From contig CM074863.1 of assembly GCA_037501455.1 (NCBI GenBank), positions 9,172,001 through 9,236,000 of the forward strand: DNA of 64,000 nt. Reading direction: 5' to 3'. Numbering within the stretch: the stretch's first letter is position 1; each line of letters starts with the position of its first letter. The DNA is from Lantana camara (taxonomy: Eukaryota > Streptophyta > Magnoliopsida > Lamiales > Verbenaceae). The notes beneath the pieces were generated by a model. It was not told the origin of the DNA. It made no database searches and saw only the letters and a list, made by a program, of their open reading frames with translations. This document shows, one piece after another, positions 40,721-53,228 of the stretch. The position numbers and the translations under genes are program-made.

Positions 40721-42778
40721 TCATATGGATTCCTTAGCATAACCTACAAAGTAGCATAAGTTAGAACGAGATTCTAACTTATCTCCCACTGTCCTCTTCA
40801 CGTAAGCAGGACAACCCCAAATTCTTAAGTAAGAATAACTAGGGATTTTACCATGCCACATTTCATAGGGCGTTTTAGGGACTGACTTAGAGGGAACTAG
40901 ATTCAAAATCTTTGCTGCACTTTCTAGGGCATAACCCCAGAAAGAAGGTGGTAAGTCAGTAAAACTCATCATGGAACGAACCATATCAAGTAGGGTTCGA
41001 TTCCTTCTCTCAGAAACTCCATTAAGTTGAGGAGTTCCCGGAGGAGTCCACTGAGAGATAATCCCATTATCTTTGAGATGATTAAGGAATTCTTCACTAA
41101 GATACTCGTCTCCTCGATCAGATCGAAGTGCTTTGATCTTGTGACCAGTTTGGTTCTCAACCTCCTTTTGAAATTCTAAGAATTTCTCAAAAGCTTCAGA
41201 TTTATACTTCATTAAGTATACATAACCATACCGACTAAAGTCATCAGTAAAGGTTATGAAATACTGATGATTGTTTCTTGTGCTTACACTAAGCGGTCCA
41301 CAAACATCAGTATGGATCAAATCCAAAACCTTAGTGGCACGTTCCACAGTTCCTTTAAAAGGAACTTTGGACATTTTTCCTTTGAGACAGGATTCGCAAG
41401 AAGTCAACTCTTTGAGATCATTTTCAGAGAATGATCCTAAAGTGTTTATCTTGCTAATTCTGTTCTTGGAAATGTGTCCTAATCTAGCGTGCCATAAGGG
41501 AGCTGAAACTTTGTCATCTCTCTTACGCTTTGTTTCTCGTTGTATATTCATAATATTGATATTTTGAGTTAGGTAAAGTCCATTACTTAGAGTACCGATG
41601 TGAACGGAAGAGTTGTTCCGTTTGATAAAATATTTACCATTCTTAATATAAGTTTCATAACCTTCACAATCTAATATTGGAACTGAAATTATATTACGAA
41701 TAATGCTCGGTACATAAAGGACTTTATTTAATAATAACTCAAAACTACCTAAATCTAATCTAATTGTGCCTAAAGCTCGAGCTTCAACGTTTGAGCCATC
41801 GCCGATCTTCAAGACACATTCTCCTTCTTTGAGTTGTTGGACCTCACTTAGCATCTGTACATCATTACAGATATGAGTTCCACAACCGGTATCAAGTACC
41901 CAAGAACTAGAATTAATAGAAAGATTTACTTCAACGAGAAAGATACCTTTCTTTAGAGTAGCCTTGTACTCTGGGCAGTTTCTCCTCCAATGTCCCGCTT
42001 TGCCACAATGGAAGCAAACATCCGCTTTCTGATCACGCTTCTTCTTTTGGGCCTTCCCCTTCGAAATGCCACCAGTGGGCCTAAGGGGTTTCTTCTTCTT
42101 CTTTTGGGCTTTCTTGCCCTTACCTTTAGAAGGCCCAGAAGAGGAAGATGGAGCATTCACCATCAAAACCTTATTGTCCTTCTTGATCGTGCTTTCAGCA
42201 GTCACAAGCTGACTAATCAGCTCAGCTACAGTAGCACTAGCATGATTCATGTTGAAGTTAAGGACAAATGGGTTGAATGATGGTGGGAGCGAAGCTAGCA
42301 ACAAACCCACTGAAAGTTCATCTTTCAGTGGCATGTCCATGGAAGCAAGTTTCTCAGTAAGGGCAAGAAACTTGAGTCCATATTCATGGACACTTGAACC
42401 TTCCCTCATTCTCAAGTGGAATAATTCCTTTGAAGTGTTATACCTTGTAACACGTTCATGAGGGCGGTAAAGTTGCTCTAAGTGGTCGTAAATCTCCCAA
42501 GCAAATTCCATGGCCTCATGTTGCCTTTGCAAGTCCGGAGACATGTTAGCCAACATAAGGCAACGGGCTTGGAGATTATCATCCTTCCACTTCTGAATCG
42601 CGTCCCGCTCAACCCGAGTGGGAGCCTCCCCTTCGGGACTAGGCTCCCCTTCGAAGAGAACATAAGTTCTCTTCTCAGAATCTAAAATGATTTTTAGATT
42701 CCTCAGCCAATCAGAATAGTTGGGAACAGTCAACTTGTTTGACTCGAGGATCGATACAAGAGGGTTTTTGGTTGCCAT
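40721..42778 (-). CDS. Copia array unit 2: Gag, protease and integrase
   Basis: 685 codons ending at the same TGA as the other units. It has LTVPN at residue 18 and NHASAT, identical to unit 3 and unlike unit 1. Zinc knuckle, DTG protease and integrase DDE residues are all present. Confidence 0.93.
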   Translation of the reverse strand: MATKNPLVSILESNKLTVPNYSDWLRNLKIILDSEKRTYVLFEGEPSPEGEAPTRVERDAIQKWKDDNLQARCLMLANMSPDLQRQHEAMEFAWEIYDHLEQLYRPHERVTRYNTSKELFHLRMREGSSVHEYGLKFLALTEKLASMDMPLKDELSVGLLLASLPPSFNPFVLNFNMNHASATVAELISQLVTAESTIKKDNKVLMVNAPSSSSGPSKGKGKKAQKKKKKPLRPTGGISKGKAQKKKRDQKADVCFHCGKAGHWRRNCPEYKATLKKGIFLVEVNLSINSSSWVLDTGCGTHICNDVQMLSEVQQLKEGECVLKIGDGSNVEARALGTIRLDLGSFELLLNKVLYVPSIIRNIISVPILDCEGYETYIKNGKYFIKRNNSSVHIGTLSNGLYLTQNINIMNIQRETKRKRDDKVSAPLWHARLGHISKNRISKINTLGSFSENDLKELTSCESCLKGKMSKVPFKGTVERATKVLDLIHTDVCGPLSVSTRNNHQYFITFTDDFSRYGYVYLMKYKSEAFEKFLEFQKEVENQTGHKIKALRSDRGDEYLSEEFLNHLKDNGIISQWTPPGTPQLNGVSERRNRTLLDMVRSMMSFTDLPPSFWGYALESAAKILNLVPSKSVPKTPYEMWHGKIPSYSYLRIWGCPAYVKRTVGDKLESRSNLCYFVGYAKESI

Positions 42779-45018
42779 TTCAAAACACGTAGAGAATCAC
42801 AGAATCTACGACCTAAATGGTAAAACAGAGAACTAGTGAGCATGCTGAATTATAACGATATACAAAAGATAAGGTCTTTAATCTATTGTAGCTCCCACTG
42901 TTTTTCAAAGATCTATAATTCCCAAAGATCTAAGAGGAACACGTTTCCCAATGGGTACTAAGATCCTAGGCATTTTACCTCGAACCCACGACTCGCGGAC
43001 ATTCTAAGTAAGAACCCTAGGTAGGTACAACTTACCAATTCTAACACCTTTAGAACTCTTAGTAATTGTTTTTGCATCACCTATCTTTCAATATGGACCC
43101 ACGACTCGTGCGACATCCATATTTACTTAGGCGTTAAGCTAGACCCATCAATCATAAGATCATGACCAAAACTTAGTTTGAACGACCCACGACTCGCGGA
43201 CATCGCCCTTGCTAAAATTGACCATGAAATATTGATCATTTAAAATGATTAATCAGGTAACTAAGAACTAATAAGCTCCACTAGCTATCCCACGACTCGC
43301 GGACAATAACTAGCTTTACTTACTAAACTTAAAACCTATTGATGGAATGCTAGGAATTTAATTCAAAACTTGCATCTCGAATTAAACACCTATTTGTTCG
43401 AAATTAGCTTAATATTTAATGGGAATTTTCGAATCAACCGGAGAGTTGTCCGGTTAGACCTCACCAACATATATGTTATCCAATTTTAATAGTCTTGATT
43501 AATGCAAGTACACTTAAATGCATTTCAAACAAGCACATAAACAGATAACATGTCCTAGCATGATACTAACATGTAATGATCATGGGTTCTACCTATCTTA
43601 TGCGTGATATGTGGGAGCCACTCCACAATCACAAGTTCTAACATACATGCCACACAAACAGTTCAAATCACATAAGGGAAAGCAGTAACAAAATACGAGC
43701 CCTATCTCTATTACATTTAACAATTGAGATTCCCCTCCCTAACATTTTGAGGGGTCTTCACTTATGGCCTCCTTGTTACTTGAATGTGGTCCATCTTACT
43801 CCATGGGTGCATTGTCTCCAAAATGAAAATAAAACCTCACCACCTATCTCTACTCTCAAATTACAATAAAAAGAAAAAGACATAAAGTAATAAGGCTCAA
43901 TCTTCATATTGGCCTTAGACAATTACACGGGGCATACCCCGGCCTCAAAAACAGTAATATGGAAAGCCACATAATAAATCACATAACAGTACGCACATAA
44001 GTGAGGCTCCAACCTCAATTGAAAAACGCAACTATAGGGCTCCAACCCCAATTTAAACCATCCATGTGCATAAATTAAAACCATACATAGATCTAAACCC
44101 ATGATCACCTAACATGCTTTTGCAAGAATTTAAATTTAACCAATAAATTAAAATTCTCGCTTTAAGCTCTAATAGCTTAAAACACGACTTGATGCGAGTC
44201 TTATTTATAAAAGTTTTCAATAAATTCCAAATTACCAAAACAAATAAAATTCCAATTAATTTCTGAAAATTAATAATTTTATCAAGATGTATTTTCCCAA
44301 AATATAAACCGTTTCAATTTCTCAAAAATCCCAATTTTAAGTTTTTATTCAAAAATTAAAATAAATATTCAAAAATAAAATTTTAAAATTAAAATAAAAA
44401 ATTGGGACTGGATTGCACGAAACACGAAAGGGGGCCGGATCACGAAAACGGGGCCCGTGCGCGAAACGGGGCACAGCGTCGCAAGCGCGCGCGGACGCGC
44501 ACAGCAGGCGCGCACTGCGCGCGCGTGCCCTGCTGGGCGGTGGGCGGCCAGTCTCGGCCGCCATGGGCGGCGCGCCCGGGAGGCTCCCGCACAGGCGTGC
44601 GGGAGGAGCTGGGAGGCTGGCCGGTCTGTCCCGGTTAGGCCTGGGCGGCGACGGGCGGACGGCGTGCGGGAGGGCCTCCCGCGCGGTTGCGGGAGGGTGG
44701 CGCGCGAAGCCCGCGCGCGCGACTCCTTCGCGCGCGGGGTTTCGCGTGTTCATCGTGTTCCGGGCTTTCGTTTCGTGTTTTCGTTCAAAAGCAAAACCAA
44801 TCCAAGAAATCCAAAAACAGTTTATACAGTTTCAAATCTAAAATTGTTTTTCAAAATCAAATTTTATAAAAACCAATTTTCAGAAACTTTCAGGAAAAAA
44901 AATACAGTTTCGTAATTCAGGCTTTCTAAAACAATTACAAATACTCAATCGGATCAAGCCTAAGAATTTCTACCAAATTCAGTATAATTGAGACGAATCA
45001 GAAACACGATTAACGAGG
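42779..45018 (-). other. Copia array unit 2: leader, containing the inferred crossover
   Basis: Left part variants (CATGCTG near 42842, ACCATGAAAT near 43225, GGTTAGACC at 43453-43461) match unit 3. Right part variants (TTATCAAGATG near 44283, CCATGGGCGG in the GC island, CGGATCAAGCC near 44952) match unit 1. The GC island has a private 33-bp deletion near 44510. Confidence 0.85.
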
Positions 45019-45034
45019 TGGCTCTGATACCACT

Positions 45035-46991
45035 TGTTGGAAAACACGAATCAGAAAGCAGCGGAATTTAAAAAAAAATTTCCCAACAAAAGGACCTTGA
45101 ACTCGCAATCGTGTAACCAAATTCGTAAAGATAGAAAACTTACTTTTCTTTTATTCTTTCTTGAAGCGTTTCAAGCCACCCAAGAACGCTCTTCTCGCGG
45201 CTTGATCCCCTCTCCTTGGTAAAACTCGAATCTTCAAACTTCTAACTTGAAGTCTCTAGAGAAAGTCCACCAACTTGATCACAATCTAACTAGTAAGGAT
45301 GCTAGTTCTCTAGTTAGTGTTTAGGCTTAACCTAGGGTTTAATTTAATCTTGGAGAAAGGAAGGTGTTCAACACATGAACCAAGAATTGTCAATTAGCTC
45401 TAAAGGGGAGCATGAGCTCCCCTATATATAGGAAAGGGGAGGGGTGGCCGAACCTAGTCCTAATGGACAAAGGATTTGGTCCCTCTCTCTCCTATTACTT
45501 GATCATCAAGTATTTTCCAACTTTGACTTTGAATTCTAATTCTAGTCAACTTTTAAGAGAGCTAAAAATATCCAAACTATTTTTGGATAATTTTATACTT
45601 TATTTATTATAAAATAAATAACTTATTTTTATCTAATTAATTAATTCGTAATTAATTAACTAGATTATTTTCTCCAAAATTAGACTTTCTTTTTAATTCA
45701 AAATTAAACCAAAGTCTATTAAATAATTAACTAATTAATTATTTAATATATATATAATATATATATATTTATACACACGTGTGTGACACGTGTCACAGTG
45801 ACACGTGTCACTCACGTGAGCCACACGTGTGAATTCACACGTGTGGAACCCTCTTGGCCCGATTAACTCGTTTAATCATTTTCAAGCCTCAACTCATGTA
45901 ACCAAGTTGTTGTGTGTGACCCTCTAGGTTCTCAATTCAATTAGCAGTGACCCTAATTAATTAATTCACTAATTAATTAATCAGTCCACAGATTAAACGA
46001 CCATAGTCTAGCAACAGGTGTTTAACCCCTAGCTGAATTGGAATGTTCGGATTCGACAGAACCTTTAAGTCATTGATTCATGTGAGATACAATCCTCCTA
46101 CTTACTATCTCTCAACCAAGATCTAGGGCAAGGGAATAATCAGAACCCTAATAATCCGGTCTTAAAGCTAAGTGCATTTCATATCCATTTGATCTCAATC
46201 CAAGAAACACTTTTCTTGATGTCTTGATCTACTGCCTTGGCCAAGGACTCCATATGGCATATGAATGACTTATACAATAAGAGATCACCTTGCAAATGCA
46301 AGTGTAGGTCCTATCTTGATTCTCATTCACTTTCATGAATCACTTGTGCAGCCCCAGCATAAGCCTTGAATCAGTTGTCTAAGGCGACACCCTTTAAAGC
46401 TTATACCAAAGACTACAGAGTTAACTCATAAAGTGACAAGGAACCTCAAGTCTAAGGATCAATTAATCACATCAATGACTCGTGAGATATTTCCTAATCT
46501 GGAAGTTTCCATTTCCTGAAATAGAAACTTCCTTTCCCATTTAGGAATGTTCTCACACGGGGCACCTCAGTGAACTTACTTATTAAAGTAAGCACCCTCA
46601 TGTATCACGCACGTATCAACTATACACTTTGCACCTCCATGAAACAAGGTGGTCCTTCTTAAGGGCGTGATCCCACAAGCAAGCCTTAGAGGAGTCAGGT
46701 TGACACTCCCACTGTCTGTAGGACTCATCGGCTTGGAGTATTTTACTAATCATGACTTATTTGATATAGGGCTCGTTTCATGAACCATTTCACCTAAATG
46801 GTAGAGTCCTAAAGTCATCAGGATTAGGGGAGTTCTCATACATGCACAGCTAAAGTAAACGCATACCAAACAAGAGCATATAAAGAAGTGTTGCCTCAAT
46901 TCGTTATTTTATTCAAAGATTGTCTGTGATTACAATAAGGAAAAGTACAAAGCGGATATACAATCGGCTTTCTAGGGCACTATTCCTAACA
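45035..46991 (-). repeat. Copia array LTR 3
   Basis: Shares the A9T3, CGCTCTTC and TAAAACTCG variants with LTR 2. One private base: GGGGTGGCCG near 45443 against GGGGCGGCCG in the other three. Confidence 0.93.
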
Positions 46992-47007
46992 ATCTCCCAC
47001 TTGCCCG

Positions 47008-48870
47008 TCAAAGCCATTCTAAAGCTACTCTAAGTCCCATCTTCTGAAGATGACCTTGGAAAGCTTCTCGACTAAGGGGTTTAGTAAGTGGATCTGCCAC
47101 GTTCTCTGCTGATGTGACCCTCTCAATTAGCACATCTCCTCTTTTGATAATATCACGGATTAGGTGATACTTCCTCATAATGTGTTTGGTCCGTTGGTGA
47201 GATCTTGGTTCTCTTGCTTGAGCAACTGCCCCAGTGTTGTCACAAAACACAGTAATGGGGTCTTTCATGCTAGGAACAACATTCAACTCTTGAATGAAGT
47301 TTCTAATCCAAACACCTTCCTTAGCTGCATCATTTGCAGCTAAGTATTCGGCCTCAGTGGTCGAATCTGCAGTGGTTGTTTGCTTGGAACTCTTCCAACT
47401 CACTGCTCCGCCGTTTAGGCAGAAAATGTATCCTGACATTGACTTAAAATCATCTAAGTCAGATGCAAAGCTTGCATCGCAGTATCCTTCGACAGTAAGA
47501 TCTTTCTGACCTCCGTAAACTAAGAATAAATCTTTAGTACTTTTCAAGTACTTAAGAATATTCTTCACGGCAGCCCAGTGACCATCTCCAGGGTCAGATT
47601 GGAAACGACTCGTTACACTAAGTGCATAAGTCACATCCGGTCGAGTACACAACATTGCATACATTATGCTACCTATTGCTGATGCATAAGGTGTATGAGT
47701 CATTCTTTCCTTCTCAAGGTTAGTCTTAGGACACATCTTCTTTGAAAGACATGTTCCTACACTCATAGGAAGGTTCTTAACCTTTGCTGACTCCATATTG
47801 AATCTCTTCAATACTTTGTCAATGTACATCGACTGTGATAGTCCTATTAACCTTCTAGATCTATCTCTATAGATTTTAATTCCAAGGATATAGGACGCAT
47901 CACCAAGATCTTTCATCTCGAATTGGTTCGATAACCATAACTTAGTCACTTTCATGTCATCTTTCGAATTCCCAATAAGAAGGATGTCATCAACATAAAG
48001 TACTAAGAATTGCACTGAGGTCTCCAATTCCTTTCTATACACACATGATTCATTCGAAATTTGGATGAAGCCAAAAGCTTTGACCGATTCATCAAATCGA
48101 ATGTTCCAATTCCTAGAAGCCTGTTTCAATCCATAGATTGATCTTTGGAGTTTGCAAACCTTTTGCTCACTCCCACTGAATGTGAAACCTATGGGTTGCT
48201 CCATATAAATGTCTTTGTCAATGTCACCATTGAGAAAGGCAGTTTTCACATCCATTTGCCATATCTCATAGTCATAATATGCAGCAATGGCAAGCATGAT
48301 CCGAATAGACTTTTGCATTGCAACTGGTGAAAAGGTTTCATCAAAATCCACGCCGGGTCTCTGAGTGAATCCTTTTGCAACCAGTCTTGCTTTGTAGGCT
48401 GCAATGCTTCCATCAACTCCAAGCTTTCTCTTAAAGATCCATTTGCAACCTATGGGTTTGACCCCATCAGGCAAATCTACCAAGGTCCAAACTTGGTTGG
48501 AGTTCATGGAATCCATTTCGGATTTCATGGCTTCTATCCACTGTTCAGAGTCAGAATCTGAAAGTGCCTCCTCATATGTTAAAGGATCATTATCCTTTTG
48601 AGAGATTTCATGGAAGAATCCATACCATCTCTCCGGCTGTCTAGGAGTACGTTCAGAACGCCTTAGAGGAGGATTTTCGTGTGTATCGAAATTCGTGATT
48701 GGTTGTGGTTGATCAGAGTGGGACGTTTCTTCAGTGGGTGGTGTGGGGTCATTTTGTACTTCTTCTAATTCTATGATCTTGCCCTTCTTTTCTTTAAGGA
48801 ACGGTTCCTCAAGAAAAGTGGCATTTCTAGAAACAAACACCTTTTGTTCAGATTGATCATAGAAGTAGTA
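47008..48870 (-). CDS. Copia array unit 3: reverse transcriptase and RNase H
   Basis: Same protein as unit 2 by eye; first Met at 48840, frame open from the TGA at 48871-48873. RT and RNase H catalytic motifs intact. Confidence 0.92.
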   Translation of the reverse strand, partial: YYFYDQSEQKVFVSRNATFLEEPFLKEKKGKIIELEEVQNDPTPPTEETSHSDQPQPITNFDTHENPPLRRSERTPRQPERWYGFFHEISQKDNDPLTYEEALSDSDSEQWIEAMKSEMDSMNSNQVWTLVDLPDGVKPIGCKWIFKRKLGVDGSIAAYKARLVAKGFTQRPGVDFDETFSPVAMQKSIRIMLAIAAYYDYEIWQMDVKTAFLNGDIDKDIYMEQPIGFTFSGSEQKVCKLQRSIYGLKQASRNWNIRFDESVKAFGFIQISNESCVYRKELETSVQFLVLYVDDILLIGNSKDDMKVTKLWLSNQFEMKDLGDASYILGIKIYRDRSRRLIGLSQSMYIDKVLKRFNMESAKVKNLPMSVGTCLSKKMCPKTNLEKERMTHTPYASAIGSIMYAMLCTRPDVTYALSVTSRFQSDPGDGHWAAVKNILKYLKSTKDLFLVYGGQKDLTVEGYCDASFASDLDDFKSMSGYIFCLNGGAVSWKSSKQTTTADSTTEAEYLAANDAAKEGVWIRNFIQELNVVPSMKDPITVFCDNTGAVAQAREPRSHQRTKHIMRKYHLIRDIIKRGDVLIERVTSAENVADPLTKPLSREAFQGHLQKMGLRVALEWL

Positions 48871-50928
48871 TCATATGGATTCCTTAGCATAACCTACAAA
48901 GTAGCATAAGTTAGAACGAGATTCTAACTTATCTCCCACTGTCCTCTTCACGTAAGCAGGACAACCCCAAATTCTTAAGTAAGAATAACTAGGGATTTTA
49001 CCATGCCACATTTCATAGGGCGTTTTAGGGACTGACTTAGAGGGAACTAGATTCAAAATCTTTGCTGCACTTTCTAGGGCATAACCCCAGAAAGAAGGTG
49101 GTAAGTCAGTAAAACTCATCATGGAACGAACCATATCAAGTAGGGTTCGATTCCTTCTCTCAGAAACTCCATTAAGTTGAGGAGTTCCCGGAGGAGTCCA
49201 CTGAGAGATAATCCCATTATCTTTGAGATGATTAAGGAATTCTTCACTAAGATACTCGTCTCCTCGATCAGATCGAAGTGCTTTGATCTTGTGACCAGTT
49301 TGGTTCTCAACCTCCTTTTGAAATTCTAAGAATTTCTCAAAAGCTTCAGATTTATACTTCATTAAGTATACATAACCATACCGACTAAAGTCATCAGTAA
49401 AGGTTATGAAATACTGATGATTGTTTCTTGTGCTTACACTAAGCGGTCCACAAACATCAGTATGGATCAAATCCAAAACCTTAGTGGCACGTTCCACAGT
49501 TCCTTTAAAAGGAACTTTGGACATTTTTCCTTTGAGACAGGATTCGCAAGAAGTCAACTCTTTGAGATCATTTTCAGAGAATGATCCTAAAGTGTTTATC
49601 TTGCTAATTCTGTTCTTGGAAATGTGTCCTAATCTAGCGTGCCATAAGGGAGCTGAAACTTTGTCATCTCTCTTACGCTTTGTTTCTCGTTGTATATTCA
49701 TAATATTGATATTTTGAGTTAGGTAAAGTCCATTACTTAGAGTACCGATGTGAACGGAAGAGTTGTTCCGTTTGATAAAATATTTACCATTCTTAATATA
49801 AGTTTCATAACCTTCACAATCTAATATTGGAACTGAAATTATATTACGAATAATGCTCGGTACATAAAGGACTTTATTTAATAATAACTCAAAACTACCT
49901 AAATCTAATCTAATTGTGCCTAAAGCTCGAGCTTCAACGTTTGAGCCATCGCCGATCTTCAAGACACATTCTCCTTCTTTGAGTTGTTGGACCTCACTTA
50001 GCATCTGTACATCATTACAGATATGAGTTCCACAACCGGTATCAAGTACCCAAGAACTAGAATTAATAGAAAGATTTACTTCAACGAGAAAGATACCTTT
50101 CTTTAGAGTAGCCTTGTACTCTGGGCAGTTTCTCCTCCAATGTCCCGCTTTGCCACAATGGAAGCAAACATCCGCTTTCTGATCACGCTTCTTCTTTTGG
50201 GCCTTCCCCTTCGAAATGCCACCAGTGGGCCTAAGGGGTTTCTTCTTCTTCTTTTGGGCTTTCTTGCCCTTACCTTTAGAAGGCCCAGAAGAGGAAGATG
50301 GAGCATTCACCATCAAAACCTTATTGTCCTTCTTGATCGTGCTTTCAGCAGTCACAAGCTGACTAATCAGCTCAGCTACAGTAGCACTAGCATGATTCAT
50401 GTTGAAGTTAAGGACAAATGGGTTGAATGATGGTGGGAGCGAAGCTAGCAACAAACCCACTGAAAGTTCATCTTTCAGTGGCATGTCCATGGAAGCAAGT
50501 TTCTCAGTAAGGGCAAGAAACTTGAGTCCATATTCATGGACACTTGAACCTTCCCTCATTCTCAAGTGGAATAATTCCTTTGAAGTGTTATACCTTGTAA
50601 CACGTTCATGAGGGCGGTAAAGTTGCTCTAAGTGGTCGTAAATCTCCCAAGCAAATTCCATGGCCTCATGTTGCCTTTGCAAGTCCGGAGACATGTTAGC
50701 CAACATAAGGCAACGGGCTTGGAGATTATCATCCTTCCACTTCTGAATCGCGTCCCGCTCAACCCGAGTGGGAGCCTCCCCTTCGGGACTAGGCTCCCCT
50801 TCGAAGAGAACATAAGTTCTCTTCTCAGAATCTAAAATGATTTTTAGATTCCTCAGCCAATCAGAATAGTTGGGAACAGTCAACTTGTTTGACTCGAGGA
50901 TCGATACAAGAGGGTTTTTGGTTGCCAT
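48871..50928 (-). CDS. Copia array unit 3: Gag, protease and integrase
   Basis: 685 codons identical by eye to unit 2, with LTVPN and NHASAT, and ending at the shared TGA. Confidence 0.93.
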   Translation of the reverse strand: MATKNPLVSILESNKLTVPNYSDWLRNLKIILDSEKRTYVLFEGEPSPEGEAPTRVERDAIQKWKDDNLQARCLMLANMSPDLQRQHEAMEFAWEIYDHLEQLYRPHERVTRYNTSKELFHLRMREGSSVHEYGLKFLALTEKLASMDMPLKDELSVGLLLASLPPSFNPFVLNFNMNHASATVAELISQLVTAESTIKKDNKVLMVNAPSSSSGPSKGKGKKAQKKKKKPLRPTGGISKGKAQKKKRDQKADVCFHCGKAGHWRRNCPEYKATLKKGIFLVEVNLSINSSSWVLDTGCGTHICNDVQMLSEVQQLKEGECVLKIGDGSNVEARALGTIRLDLGSFELLLNKVLYVPSIIRNIISVPILDCEGYETYIKNGKYFIKRNNSSVHIGTLSNGLYLTQNINIMNIQRETKRKRDDKVSAPLWHARLGHISKNRISKINTLGSFSENDLKELTSCESCLKGKMSKVPFKGTVERATKVLDLIHTDVCGPLSVSTRNNHQYFITFTDDFSRYGYVYLMKYKSEAFEKFLEFQKEVENQTGHKIKALRSDRGDEYLSEEFLNHLKDNGIISQWTPPGTPQLNGVSERRNRTLLDMVRSMMSFTDLPPSFWGYALESAAKILNLVPSKSVPKTPYEMWHGKIPSYSYLRIWGCPAYVKRTVGDKLESRSNLCYFVGYAKESI

Positions 50929-53212
50929 TTCAAAACACGTAGAGAATCACAGAATCTACGACCTAAATGGTAAAACAGAGAACTAGTGAGCATGCTGAAT
51001 TATAACGATATACAAAAGATAAGGTCTTTAATCTATTGTAGCTCCCACTGTTTTTCAAAGATCTATAATTCCCAAAGATCTAAGAGGAACACGTTTCCCA
51101 ATGGGTACTAAGATCCTAGGCATTTTACCTCGAACCCACGACTCGCGGACATTCTAAGTAAGAACCCTAGGTAGGTACAACTTACCAATTCTAACACCTT
51201 TAGAACTCTTAGTAATTGTTTTTGCATCACCTATCTTTCAATATGGACCCACGACTCGTGCGACATCCATATTTACTTAGGCGTTAAGCTAGACCCATCA
51301 ATCATAAGATCATGACCAAAACTTAGTTTGAACGACCCACGACTCGCGGACATCGCCCTTGCTAAAATTGACCATGAAATATTGATCATTTAAAATGATT
51401 AATCAGGTAACTAAGAACTAATAAGCTCCACTAGCTATCCCACGACTCGCGGACAATAACTAGCTTTACTTACTAAACTTAAAACCTATTGATGGAATGC
51501 TAGGAATTTAATTCAAAACTTGCATCTCGAATTAAACACCTATTTGTTCGAAATTAGCTTAATATTTAATGGGAATTTTCGAATCAACCGGAGAGTTGTC
51601 CGGTTAGACCTCACCAACATATATGTTATCCAATTTTAATAGTCTTGATTAATGCAAGTACACTTAAATGCATTTCAAACAAGCACATAAACAGATAACA
51701 TGTCCTAGCATGATACTAACATGTAATGATCATGGGTTCTACCTATCTTATGCGTGATATGTGGGAGCCACTCCACAATCACAAGTTCTAACATACATGC
51801 CACACAAACAGTTCAAATCACATAAGGGAAAGCAGTAACAAAATACGAGCCCTATCTCTATTACATTTAACAATTGAGATTCCCCTCCCTAACATTTTGA
51901 GGGGTCTTCACTTATGGCCTCCTTGTTACTTGAATGTGGTCCATCTTACTCCATGGGTGCATTGTCTCCAAAATGAAAATAAAACCTCACCACCTATCTC
52001 TACTCTCAAATTACAATAAAAAGAAAAAGACATAAAGTAATAAGGCTCAATCTTCATATTGGCCTTAGACAATTACACGGGGCATACCCCGGCCTCAAAA
52101 ACAGTAATATGGAAAGCCACATAATAAATCACATAACAGTACGCACATAAGTGAGGCTCCAACCTCAATTGAAAAACGCAACTATAGGGCTCCAACCCCA
52201 ATTTAAACCATCCATGTGCATAAATTAAAACCATACATAGATCTAAACCCATGATCACCTAACATGCTTTTGCAAGAATTTAAATTTAACCAATAAATTA
52301 AAATTCTCGCTTTAAGCTCTAATAGCTTAAAACACGACTTGATGCGAGTCTTATTTATAAAAGTTTTCAATAAATTCCAAATTACCAAAACAAATAAAAT
52401 TCCAATTAATTTCTGAAAATTAATAATTTTATAAAGATGTATTTTCCCAAAATATAAACCGTTTCAATTTCTCAAAAATCCCAATTTTAAGTTTTTATTC
52501 AAAAATTAAAATAAATATTCAAAAATAAAATTTTAAAATTAAAATAAAAAATTGGGACTGGATTGCACGAAACACGAAAGGGGGCCGGATCACGAAAACG
52601 GGGCCCGTGCGCGAAACGGGGCACAGCGTCGCAAGCGCGCGCGGACGCGCACAGCAGGCGCGCACAGCGCCCGGCAAAGGCCAGGCGAGTGCGCGCACTG
52701 CGCGCGCGTGCCCTGCTGGGCGGTGGGCGGCCAGTCTCGGCCGCCCTGGGCGGGCGCGCCTAGGCGCGCCCGGGAGGCTCCCGCACAGGCGTGCGGGAGG
52801 AGCTGGGAGGCTGGCCGGTCTGTCCCGGTCAGGCCTGGGCGGCGACGGGCGGACGGCGTGCGGGAGGGCCTCCCGCGCGGTTGCGGGAGGGTGGCGCGCG
52901 AAGCCCGCGCGCGCGACTCCTTCGCGCGCGGGGTTTCGCGTGTTCATCGTGTTCCGGGCTTTCGTTTCGTGTTTTCGTTCAAAAGCAAAACCAATCCAAG
53001 AAATCCAAAAACAGTTTATACAGTTTCAAATCTAAAATTGTTTTTCAAAATCAAATTTTATAAAAACCAATTTTCAGAAACTTTCAGGAAAAAAAATACA
53101 GTTTCGTAATTCAGGCTTTCTAAAACAATTACAAATACTCAATCGCATCAAGCCTAAGAATTTCTACCAAATTCAGTATAATTGAGACGAATCAGAAACA
53201 CGATTAACGAGG
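50929..53212 (-). other. Copia array unit 3: leader
   Basis: Left part equals unit 2. The right part has private forms: TTATAAAGATG near 52433, an enlarged island segment GGGCGGGCGCGCCTAGGCGC near 52747, and CGCATCAAGCC near 53146. Confidence 0.8.
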
Positions 53213-53228
53213 TGGCTCTGATACCACT

